Source: Chloroflexota bacterium (GTDB lineage Bacteria > Chloroflexota > Anaerolineae > Anaerolineales > UBA4823). Taken from it: a DNA stretch of 7,652 nucleotides. The first letter of the stretch is position 1. Each line of letters begins with the position of its first letter. Shown here one piece after another: positions 1 to 5,642 of the stretch. The DNA lies in assembly GCA_030613705.1 (NCBI GenBank), contig JAUWLJ010000093.1:1-7652 (forward strand). Direction: 5' to 3'. The notes beneath the pieces were generated by a model. That model worked only from the letters and a program-made list of their open reading frames with translations, had not been told where the DNA came from and did not search any database. A program made the position numbers and the translations under genes.

Positions 1-1906
1 CAGTCCCGGCGTCTTCATCCACGGTTTGGCCGCTGGAGGTGAAATATAGCTGCGGTTCAGGATCGTTGTCCTGGATCGTGATCGTGTGAACGTTTGGATC
101 TCCTTTTGTTGCATTTGTAGGGTCGCCCATGATGATTTCAATCGTTTCGTCGTATTCATCGATGGCATCATCATAGAATTTGACAAAAATACTCCCACTA
201 GCTCCCCCCGCTGGAATGACAACCTGATTGCTGCTGACCGTATAATCAAGATCCTTGGTTGCAGTGCCAGCGAAAGTAAATGAAACCTGCACATCTACGC
301 TCCAAGCAGCGCTCAGTAAGACTTTCACTTCAACTCTTCCATCTACGCTATTATCGCTTTTCTGACTGGCTGATGAAAAATAGGCACTCGGTTCCATGGC
401 CTCCGAGGTAATTGTCGCCGTATGTTTAAACGGGCTACCCCGTTTGGCGTTCACTGGGTTCTGCATCATCAGGGTGATTGTTTCATCTCCCTCCAAATCG
501 TCCAGGTCTGGGATCACGGTGATCAGGGTGGAGGCGATTAAATCCCCAGCAGGGATGAATACCGGTGTAGAGTCAATCGTGTAATCGACGTCCCTGGTTG
601 CCGACCCGCCAATAATAAATGGCACTGTAATATCCAAACTCGACTCGATACTCAGCTGAAACTCAACAGTCATCGTACCGACAGTCTCATCACCGCTCTG
701 TTGCTCCCAGGTGAAAAAAACAATCGGAGGATCATCATCATCTTCAATGGTGTATAGATGGACGTCTGGAGAGCCTTTTGTGGCGTTAACCATATCTCCT
801 AAGGTCAGAATGATAGTCTCATCAACCTCATCGATCAAATCATCGGTGACATCGATGACGATTGGAAATGTTAGATCCAGAGCAGGGATAGTAATGGGGC
901 TCGCGGTAAGCGAGTAATCATATCCACCTTGTGCATCCCCCCCCACACTGAAATTGACCGTGATATCTCGGCTGGAGGGATTGCTGAGCAGCAGCATGGC
1001 CAGACCATCGATACTCTCTGGGTGGGATTGGTCTGCCAATACAAATGAAACTACCGGTGGGTCGTCATTATCTACGATGGTGGCAATGTGGGCAAAGGGC
1101 GTACCTTTGATCGCATTCGTCGGATTACCCATAATCAGGACTGCAGTCTCGTCACCCTCATCAATATCATCATCGAAGATCGTGATTTGGATCTCGCCGA
1201 TCGTATCCCCCGGGAGAAGCACGACTGGATTCGGAGATACTGTGTAATCAACGGTATTGATGGCAGTGCCACCTAGCGTATAGGGAACCGTGACAGTTTT
1301 ATCGATTGCCGCGGTCAGCTGCAGCATGACGGATATCTTCCCTACACCTTCGTCAACTGTTTGTTCGCTAGTCACAAAGGATATGGTTGGTGTCACCGGT
1401 GAAGGAGGCGTTCCTTGTATGGCAACATCTTTGATGATCGTCCTTCTGGTAATCGTGGATATGGGGATCGGCTGAAAATTCACCAACGGGAGCAAAGGCT
1501 GGAAAGTAGCCACAACCTGAACTGTGATTCTATCTCCCAGCTTAATATATTCATCGCCTCCAAGGGGGCAAATGGCAAAATTTGTAGAACTGGTCGGACC
1601 ATGATCGTAAGATATGGAGACATCCGTCGCAGAAACACCTGCAAATCTTCCTATGCGCATCGCAGCAGCTCGAATGCCATCACAATCGCCATAATATGGG
1701 ATATACCCGGTGATTTCCCCAGCCGCCGAGCCATAACGGGCAGCCTCCCTGCTGGATGAGAGGACCGCACCGTAAATGAACAGCAAGCGACCGGCTTCAA
1801 TGACCCCAAAAACCAATAGGAGTAAAAGCGGTAAGACCAAGGCAAACTCTACGATTCCTTGTGCCCTTAATTTATGGTTAATTTTCTTAAATATGTTATT
1901 CTCCAT
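1..1906 (-). CDS. TadE-like pseudopilin fused to tandem Calx-beta repeats (C-terminus cut by window edge)
   Basis: The reading frame is open from the ATG at 1906 to the window edge, giving 635 residues without a stop. Residues 12-60 form a TadE-type head: a short basic leader, RAQGIVEFAL, a hydrophobic helix (about 21-45) and SSREAARYG. TadE/TadG-type proteins are minor pseudopilins of Tad pili, or surface proteins inserted by the same route. Residues 60-165 resemble the rest of a TadE ectodomain. From residue 173 there are tandem Calx-beta units of 110-112 residues (173-282, 283-392, 393-504, 505-616, and a partial one from 617). Each complete unit carries the family hallmarks: DYT/DYS, an acidic DD-(I/L)-(D/E)-x-DET-like stretch and (N)A-x-(K/R)-G; a D-rich linker of the TIxDND type follows most units. 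Calx-beta domains typically bind calcium and occur in adhesins. I infer an extracellular, pilus-associated or membrane-anchored adhesive protein. It is probably transcribed alone, as the next gene upstream is 416 bases away. Total length and C-terminus are unknown. Confidence 0.88.
   Translation of the reverse strand, partial: MENNIFKKINHKLRAQGIVEFALVLPLLLLLVFGVIEAGRLLFIYGAVLSSSREAARYGSAAGEITGYIPYYGDCDGIRAAAMRIGRFAGVSATDVSISYDHGPTSSTNFAICPLGGDEYIKLGDRITVQVVATFQPLLPLVNFQPIPISTITRRTIIKDVAIQGTPPSPVTPTISFVTSEQTVDEGVGKISVMLQLTAAIDKTVTVPYTLGGTAINTVDYTVSPNPVVLLPGDTIGEIQITIFDDDIDEGDETAVLIMGNPTNAIKGTPFAHIATIVDNDDPPVVSFVLADQSHPESIDGLAMLLLSNPSSRDITVNFSVGGDAQGGYDYSLTASPITIPALDLTFPIVIDVTDDLIDEVDETIILTLGDMVNATKGSPDVHLYTIEDDDDPPIVFFTWEQQSGDETVGTMTVEFQLSIESSLDITVPFIIGGSATRDVDYTIDSTPVFIPAGDLIASTLITVIPDLDDLEGDETITLMMQNPVNAKRGSPFKHTATITSEAMEPSAYFSSASQKSDNSVDGRVEVKVLLSAAWSVDVQVSFTFAGTATKDLDYTVSSNQVVIPAGGASGSIFVKFYDDAIDEYDETIEIIMGDPTNATKGDPNVHTITIQDNDPEPQLYFTSSGQTVDEDAGT
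59..1390 (-). repeat. Four complete in-frame Calx-beta coding repeats, about 330-336 bases each
   Basis: Units lie at 1061-1390, 731-1060, 395-730 and 59-394, and a fifth begins at 58 and runs off the window. Periodicity is 110, 110, 112 and 112 codons. Protein motifs repeat clearly (for example GNPTNAIKG, GDMVNATKG, QNPVNAKRG, GDPTNATKG), but the nucleotide sequence is well diverged. The array is therefore old rather than a recent expansion. The third unit ends with ITSEAM instead of the D-rich calcium-type linker seen after the others. Confidence 0.85.
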
Positions 1907-1909
1907 CGT

Positions 1910-1915
1910 CTCCTT
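1910..1915 (-). promoter_or_regulatory. Ribosome binding site of the TadE/Calx-beta gene
   Basis: AAGGAG on the minus strand sits only 3 bases before the ATG at 1906, closer than the usual 5-9 bases. An ATG at 1919 is out of frame and stops after seven codons. The head motif fixes the reading frame, so 1906 remains the best start. Confidence 0.6.
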
Positions 1916-2113
1916 CCATAGACATTGAGAGAACTAATGGAACATCATTAGCCGTAATTGTATCCACTAAAGGACAACGATTTCATAACCAAATTGTTAC
2001 CTTACAACTTTGCAATCTCTAATAATAATGCAATAATTATTACATTATTTCGTACTGACAAAGAAATCAGCCACAACCTTGCGAGGAAATCAGTGGTTAG
2101 CAAACTCAACCGG

Positions 2114-2154
2114 AGACCTTGGGTCTTGTACCCGTTGAATTCCCAAGATTTTTT
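2114..2154 (+). terminator. Terminator-like stem-loop on the plus strand with no plus-strand gene before it
   Basis: CTTGGG (2118-2123) can pair with CCCAAG (2142-2147), followed by A and six T (2149-2154). The same bases can instead form AGACC-TTG-GGTCT (2114-2126) or GGGT-CTTGT-ACCC (2121-2133), so the structures exclude one another. The main stem is short with an 18-base loop. It could end an unannotated short plus-strand transcript or be chance. Confidence 0.25.
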
Positions 2155-2210
2155 GATGCAATACACTGATAAAAGATATTTAATTAACTGAAATCCTTTT
2201 GGGGCTCTCA

Positions 2211-2243
2211 ATAAAACCAGGGACAGCGTAAAAACATCCCTGG
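2211..2243 (-). terminator. Probable intrinsic terminator of the sigma/DUF5667 operon
   Basis: Read on the minus strand, CCAGGGA (2243-2237) pairs perfectly with TCCCTGG (2223-2217) around a 13-base loop and is followed at once by TTTTATT. It lies about 80 bases after the DUF5667 stop codon in the correct orientation. The stem is only 7 bp and the T-run is interrupted, so strength is uncertain. Confidence 0.5.
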
Positions 2244-2265
2244 ATTGCAGGGACTCATCAATACA

Positions 2266-2300
2266 ATTCCTGGTGCATCAGAGTAGAGCTTCCCAGGAAT
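2266..2300. repeat. 8-bp perfect inverted repeat downstream of the DUF5667 gene
   Basis: ATTCCTGG at 2266-2273 matches CCAGGAAT at 2293-2300 with a 19-base loop. It stands between the DUF5667 stop and the likely terminator and has no T-run on either side. It may be a 3' stabilising hairpin or a protein-binding site. Confidence 0.4.
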
Positions 2301-2322
2301 ATTCTTGGATGGAATTAAGGTT

Positions 2323-3498
2323 TTAGGGTTTGCTTGTTGGACGATGGGTGTTGGTCGGTCGAGGAGTTGGACTAGGTTTCTTTGTCTTATCTGGTGTTGA
2401 TTCGGGGCTATCGGTCGGATTAGGAACTACAGTTGCTGTAGGAGAACTTGTCGGTGGCGGTGCACTACTGGGTTGAATTGTAGGCGTGGCGGATGGCTCG
2501 ATTCTTGGCAATTTGGTACTGGTTGGAGTCGGTGTATCCGCTAAAGGCAGATTTTCGCTCCCTTGTACCGTCGACGTAGGCTCTGAAACCGAAAATGTTG
2601 TCGCAGTGATTGTTGCAGTGGATACCGTTGTTGGAGTGAATGTAGATGTATAAGTACTGGTCGGAGTTGAAGTCGCCAAAACTAACAAGGCCTCGAAAGG
2701 AGGCAGATCGAATATCTCAGCAGTAAGAACAATTATCGAATCAATAAACTCCACTGAAGTAAATTCATCGGTTGTATTCAGAATCCCCACCAGGTTCTTC
2801 ATTGGAACAGTTAAGGTTTCTTCAAAGAGTGAAGATAGCTCGGCTGCGCTGCTCGCATCAACTTTAGCAACTGTCAATATTCCGGCAGCTGCTTCAGCCA
2901 TCTGAAATTTAAAATTATCAAGAGTCTCATCTAAAAGCGAGTCTCGACCGACCAAGATCAGCTCTTGCATCTCGATCACTCGCCTTTGGGCAAATTCAAT
3001 TCTTAATCGAGTTTCATCTTCTTCACCGGAGGATAATGAGACTCGCAGTTCTTCTTGAGCAAGTTTTGTGGCATAAAGAGGATCGCCCGGTATACTGCGC
3101 TGAACTAGAAAGGCTGTGCTGCGATAACCCACGAATAACAAAACTGCTGTCAATGTAAGTAATGCTGAATACTGAACGACCATCCGTCTTTCCTGGAAAA
3201 ATGCCGGAATTCTGCTCAAAGTTTCTGTGGATGTCGCCCCTTCCCTACTGCTGTTATTCCTGAATCGATTAACCAATCGACGGTGTGAGAGCTGCACGAA
3301 ACCAGGTCTGGGATTGAAAACCTCACTTCGAGTCCGCAACCACTGAGCAGCTTCCAATGCAGGTTTTAACTGCTCACTGTGTTCTGGATATTGTTCGATA
3401 ACCGAATCAACCGTACCAGATCCACTTGCGATCAACTCAAGGCAAGCATCTAAAATCCTGCTTAATTCATCCTGGTTACGAGTCGAATTTTTTAGCAT
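2323..3498 (-). CDS. DUF5667 single-pass membrane protein, putative anti-sigma or sigma-partner protein
   Basis: This 391-residue protein follows the ECF sigma gene by 32 bases on the same strand. Residues about 8-56 form a cytoplasmic module (DELSRILDACLELI, then VDSVIEQYPEHSEQLKPALEAAQWL) of the kind seen N-terminally in such membrane proteins. A single hydrophobic helix spans about 106-125. SIPGDPLYATKLAQEELRVSLS (135-156) is the DUF5667 signature, and the domain continues as helices to about 265. Residues 276-391 are a Thr/Pro/Ser-rich tail, probably an extracellular stalk reaching through the envelope. The topology (N-terminus inside, tail outside) and the sigma neighbour suggest an anti-sigma factor. 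However, the Cys/His zinc motif of ZAS-type anti-sigma factors is absent, so that role is inferred. The ATG at 3498 has no Shine-Dalgarno sequence; a candidate promoter lies just upstream. Confidence 0.85.
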   Translation of the reverse strand: MLKNSTRNQDELSRILDACLELIASGSGTVDSVIEQYPEHSEQLKPALEAAQWLRTRSEVFNPRPGFVQLSHRRLVNRFRNNSSREGATSTETLSRIPAFFQERRMVVQYSALLTLTAVLLFVGYRSTAFLVQRSIPGDPLYATKLAQEELRVSLSSGEEDETRLRIEFAQRRVIEMQELILVGRDSLLDETLDNFKFQMAEAAAGILTVAKVDASSAAELSSLFEETLTVPMKNLVGILNTTDEFTSVEFIDSIIVLTAEIFDLPPFEALLVLATSTPTSTYTSTFTPTTVSTATITATTFSVSEPTSTVQGSENLPLADTPTPTSTKLPRIEPSATPTIQPSSAPPPTSSPTATVVPNPTDSPESTPDKTKKPSPTPRPTNTHRPTSKP

Positions 3499-3513
3499 TA
3501 TTTTTAAGCCGCA

Positions 3514-3542
3514 TTTATAACTTCAGCCAGCTAGATTTCCAA
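3514..3542 (-). promoter_or_regulatory. Candidate internal promoter for the DUF5667 gene
   Basis: On the minus strand TTGGAA (3542-3537), a 17-base spacer and TATAAA (3519-3514) match a sigma-70-type promoter at 4/6 and 5/6 positions. The -35 overlaps the last codons of the sigma gene. Transcription would begin near 3507, leaving a leader of under 10 bases before the ATG at 3498, which fits the missing ribosome site. Confidence 0.4.
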
Positions 3543-4082
3543 CAGGCTGCGTAAAGCAGATAACGCACGATGTTGAAGAATCCTCACAGCGCCTGGAGTC
3601 CGCCCCATAACTTGACCAGTTTCTGTAGGGGACAACCCACTAAGGAATCGTAGCACTAACACTGTCCGATAATCTTCGCGGAGTTGGGTTAGTGTTTGCC
3701 GGACTTCCTGGTGTTCAATATTAAGGATAGCTGTTTCGCCAGGATCAGGCTTAAAATCTGTAATCTGTTTTTCTTCGATGGACATGTGCCCCCCGGACCT
3801 TCCCGCTCGCCGATAGAAATCGATAAGCACATTGCGAGCGATCTTAAAAAGATAGGCCAGGAATGGAACTCCCTTTTGTCGGTATTTGGACAGTGATCGC
3901 CAGGCTCGTAAGAAAACTTCTTCGGTCAAATCTTCTGCGTCGAGGCGATCATTCAGGTTCGCATAGATAAATCTAAAAACTATCTGAGCGTTACGCTGAT
4001 AGAGCTCGCCAAAGGCTTCTGATTCACCTTCTTGAGCAATTCTAATTAATTCACTGTCTTCGGAGTCCTGCCAATCAGGCAT
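3531..4082 (-). CDS. ECF-family RNA polymerase sigma factor
   Basis: The 183-residue product is the usual size for an ECF sigma factor with only regions 2 and 4. Counting from the ATG at 4082, region 2 spans about 10-92: ELIRIAQEGESEAFGELYQR, then DRLDAEDLTEEVFLRAWR and the -10 recognition helix around FKIARNVLIDFYRR. A linker of about 35 residues leads to region 4 (about 128-180), with LREDYRTVLVLRFLSGLS and the helix-turn-helix ETGQVMGRTPGAVRILQHRAL. It directs RNA polymerase to a specific promoter set, probably under control of the membrane protein encoded just downstream. The start is ambiguous: an in-frame GTG at 4091 adds three residues but has no properly spaced ribosome site, whereas GGAGG precedes the ATG at 4082, although only 2 bases away. 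The exact ECF group cannot be assigned without alignment. Confidence 0.93.
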   Translation of the reverse strand: MPDWQDSEDSELIRIAQEGESEAFGELYQRNAQIVFRFIYANLNDRLDAEDLTEEVFLRAWRSLSKYRQKGVPFLAYLFKIARNVLIDFYRRAGRSGGHMSIEEKQITDFKPDPGETAILNIEHQEVRQTLTQLREDYRTVLVLRFLSGLSPTETGQVMGRTPGAVRILQHRALSALRSLLEI

Positions 4083-4084
4083 TT

Positions 4085-4089
4085 CCTCC
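4085..4089 (-). promoter_or_regulatory. Ribosome binding site of the ECF sigma gene
   Basis: GGAGG on the minus strand ends 2 bases before the ATG at 4082, which is unusually close. It overlaps the alternative GTG start at 4091 and therefore favours 4082. Confidence 0.45.
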
Positions 4090-4120
4090 ACCCTTATGAA
4101 CGATGGATTTTAAATTTTGT

Positions 4121-4150
4121 TACATATTCGAGCATCACAGCACCCGTCAA
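4121..4150 (-). promoter_or_regulatory. Weak candidate promoter of the sigma/DUF5667 operon
   Basis: On the minus strand TTGACG (4150-4145) is a good -35, followed after 18 bases by TATGTA (4126-4121), a poor -10. It lies about 40 bases before the sigma start and downstream of the operator-like repeat at 4175-4212. An ECF autoregulated promoter would look different and cannot be excluded. Confidence 0.3.
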
Positions 4151-4174
4151 TGATAACACCGGACAAGAGTAATC

Positions 4175-4212
4175 ACCGGGTCTCTATACGCAGTCTATAC
4201 GTCTGACCCGGT
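4175..4212. promoter_or_regulatory. Operator-like element: direct repeat nested inside a perfect inverted repeat
   Basis: ACCGGGTC (4175-4182) and GACCCGGT (4205-4212) form a perfect 8-bp inverted repeat. The 22-base interior contains TCTATACG twice (4183-4190 and 4194-4201), 11 bases apart, about one helical turn. The element sits between divergent genes, upstream of candidate promoters for both. It lacks a T-run, so a terminator is unlikely. A binding site for a regulator or for an ECF sigma is possible, but no protein can be named. Confidence 0.45.
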
Positions 4213-4248
4213 AGAACAATTCCTCATCATGATACCCTGAGGAGACAT

Positions 4249-4267
4249 AGATTTGGTCTACAAATCT
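4249..4267. promoter_or_regulatory. 7-bp inverted repeat abutting the 3D-protein -10 element
   Basis: AGATTTG (4249-4255) and CAAATCT (4261-4267) are perfect complements around a 5-base spacer. The right arm touches the TG of the extended -10 at 4267-4275, so a bound repressor would block polymerase. It could also be a chance palindrome. Confidence 0.35.
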
Positions 4268-4275
4268 GTTAGAAT
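4267..4275 (+). promoter_or_regulatory. Extended -10 promoter for the DUF348/G5/3D gene, possibly leaderless
   Basis: TGTTAGAAT fits the extended -10 pattern TGnTAnnnT. Only 8 bases separate it from the ATG at 4284, so transcription would start at or next to the start codon. There is no good -35, and the interval before the ATG (CAGAGCCC) holds no convincing Shine-Dalgarno sequence. Confidence 0.4.
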
Positions 4276-4283
4276 CAGAGCCC

Positions 4284-5642
4284 ATGAATAGAACTCGTCT
4301 GCTATTCCTCGCAGTAGCATTAGCTCTTGTCGGGATCACCCTCACCAGCCGGGGGATCGATAAAACCGTTACTCTTACAATCAACGGCAAGCCAGCTGAG
4401 ATTAAAACCTCTGCCTGGACTGTGTCTGGACTTCTGCGTGAACAAGAGATTGCGCTCAACGAAGAAGATGCAATAAATATTCCACTTTCCAACTGGTTGA
4501 CAGGTGGAGAAGAGATTTCAATTGAGAGAGCAGCCTGGGTTACCATTCAGGCTGATGGTGAAACCATTTCTAAATACACTCGCCAGCGATCACCCGGGAG
4601 ATTCATCTCTGAGGCTGGTATCCGCCTGTTAAATGGCGACCAGATCTTTATTGATGGCAAACCATCCGATACTGACAGTTCACTCTCACCAGGAATAAAT
4701 CATAGTCTTCAAATACAAAGAGCACAAACTATCGAGATATCTGTTGAAGGTCAATCTAATATCATATCCTCGACCGCTGCCACGCTAGGAGAAGCCTTGT
4801 GGGAAAGCGGGATCGATCTTGCAGCGGGAGATCGAATATCCCCCTCCGAAGACACACCTTTGAATGGACCACTCATCGCTCAATTGGAGAGCTCTCAAGA
4901 AATCACTATCCAATATGCTGGTGGGATCATAAAATCACGAACGACTGCGGAGACAGTCAGTGAGGCTTTATCCGAATCTGGGATCCCACTTCAAGGATTA
5001 GATTACAGCAAACCTGGTGCGAATACACCGATTCCAAAGGATGGCAATATCCAATTAATCCGAGTTCAGGAAGACTTAATGTTGGAAAGCGATCCGATAC
5101 CTTACGACACAGAGACTCAACCGGTACCTGACCTGGATATAGACAATCGCAAAATCGTTCAAGCTGGGGTGTATGGTCTGAACACAAAACGAATCCGTGT
5201 GCGATACGAAGACGATATTGAAGTATCACGCCAAGTTGAATCTGAATATATCTCTCAAGAACCCCAATCGGAAATTGTTGGCTATGGAACTCAATTTACC
5301 CAACATACGATTGACACTCCGGATGGACGAATAAAGTATTGGCGCGCTCTCAATATGTATGCTGTGTCCTATAATGTCACCAGCAACGGGGGCTATGGAA
5401 CTGCAACAGGCATTCCATTAGCAAAGGGCGTCGCGGCTATTGATCCACAATATATTCCATACGGAACTAGAATGTACGTCCCTGGATACGGTGAGGCACT
5501 CGCGGCCGACACAGGTGGAGGTATAAACGGAAGGATGATCGATCTCGGTTATTTAGATGAGGATTATGTTTCCTGGCACCAATGGGTAACAGTTTATTTC
5601 CTGTGGCCTCCTCCGGAGAATGTGGTGTGGATAATCCCTTAA
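4284..5642 (+). CDS. YabE-like DUF348/G5/3D-domain cell-wall protein
   Basis: The product has 452 residues. Residues 4-20 are a hydrophobic signal peptide or anchor. Four DUF348-like repeats follow (about 27-82, 85-146, 148-203, 206-260), seen as TVTLTINGKPAEIKT, WTVSGLLREQEIAL and related phrases ending in IERA or IQRA. Residues about 262-336 resemble a G5 domain (IVQAGVYGLNTKRIRVRYED through IVGYGTQ). The C-terminal 3D domain (about 358-440) keeps three aspartates, D388 in AAIDP, D409 in AADTGG and D420 in MIDLGY, and shares its fold with MltA-type lytic transglycosylases. Related proteins (B. subtilis YabE, resuscitation-promoting-factor-like proteins) act outside the membrane on peptidoglycan. 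The gene overlaps rsmA by 16 bases, so the two are co-transcribed and probably translationally coupled. The N-terminal start is supported by the signal sequence but not by a ribosome site. Confidence 0.9.
   Translation: MNRTRLLFLAVALALVGITLTSRGIDKTVTLTINGKPAEIKTSAWTVSGLLREQEIALNEEDAINIPLSNWLTGGEEISIERAAWVTIQADGETISKYTRQRSPGRFISEAGIRLLNGDQIFIDGKPSDTDSSLSPGINHSLQIQRAQTIEISVEGQSNIISSTAATLGEALWESGIDLAAGDRISPSEDTPLNGPLIAQLESSQEITIQYAGGIIKSRTTAETVSEALSESGIPLQGLDYSKPGANTPIPKDGNIQLIRVQEDLMLESDPIPYDTETQPVPDLDIDNRKIVQAGVYGLNTKRIRVRYEDDIEVSRQVESEYISQEPQSEIVGYGTQFTQHTIDTPDGRIKYWRALNMYAVSYNVTSNGGYGTATGIPLAKGVAAIDPQYIPYGTRMYVPGYGEALAADTGGGINGRMIDLGYLDEDYVSWHQWVTVYFLWPPPENVVWIIP
5615..5618 (+). promoter_or_regulatory. 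Ribosome binding site fixing the rsmA GTG start
   Basis: GGAG lies 8 bases before the GTG at 5627, an ideal distance. The alternative in-frame ATG at 5582 would add 15 residues (MGNSLFPVASSGECG) not expected in the family, and it has no ribosome site. Confidence 0.6.

Larger units (their letters stand above)
1907..2322. other. AT-rich intergenic stretch with hairpins and no convincing gene
   Basis: This 416-base gap separates two minus-strand genes. Short open frames exist (plus 1958-2191, minus 2002-2211), but they have no recognisable domain or ribosome site and their composition follows the AT-rich background. Structure is present: a hairpin with a T-rich trailer at 2211-2243, an inverted repeat ATTCCTGG/CCAGGAAT at 2266-2273 and 2293-2300, a stem-loop group at 2114-2154, and a near-palindrome centred on AATAATTATT at 2029-2044. 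The promoter of the TadE/Calx-beta gene must lie here or be missing. A TACAAT on the minus strand near 1957 is the best -10, but it has no matching -35. Confidence 0.6.

Noticed and set aside
59..1390. CRISPR-like or DNA-level tandem repeat
   Set aside because: The periodicity is at protein level only (110-112 codons), with diverged nucleotides and no short identical repeats and spacers.
86..1759. Several plus-strand open frames of 60-115 codons (for example 954-1247 and 1415-1759)
   Set aside because: They lie antisense to the continuous TadE/Calx-beta frame, which has clear repeating protein motifs. They have no domain or ribosome site.
1948..1960. TACAAT as -10 of the TadE/Calx-beta promoter
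   Set aside because: No acceptable -35 occurs 16-18 bases upstream and it lacks the extended TGn motif.
1958..2211. Small open frames on both strands in the intergenic region
   Set aside because: They overlap each other, lack ribosome sites and recognisable features, and lie in AT-rich sequence where short frames arise by chance.
4957..5229. Minus-strand frame of 90 codons inside the DUF348/G5/3D gene
   Set aside because: It is a shadow of a well-supported plus-strand gene and shows no motif of its own.
5582..5626. Longer rsmA form starting at ATG 5582
   Set aside because: The added 15 residues lie inside the upstream gene and have no ribosome site. GGAG at 5615-5618 is ideally spaced for the GTG at 5627, where family-like sequence begins.
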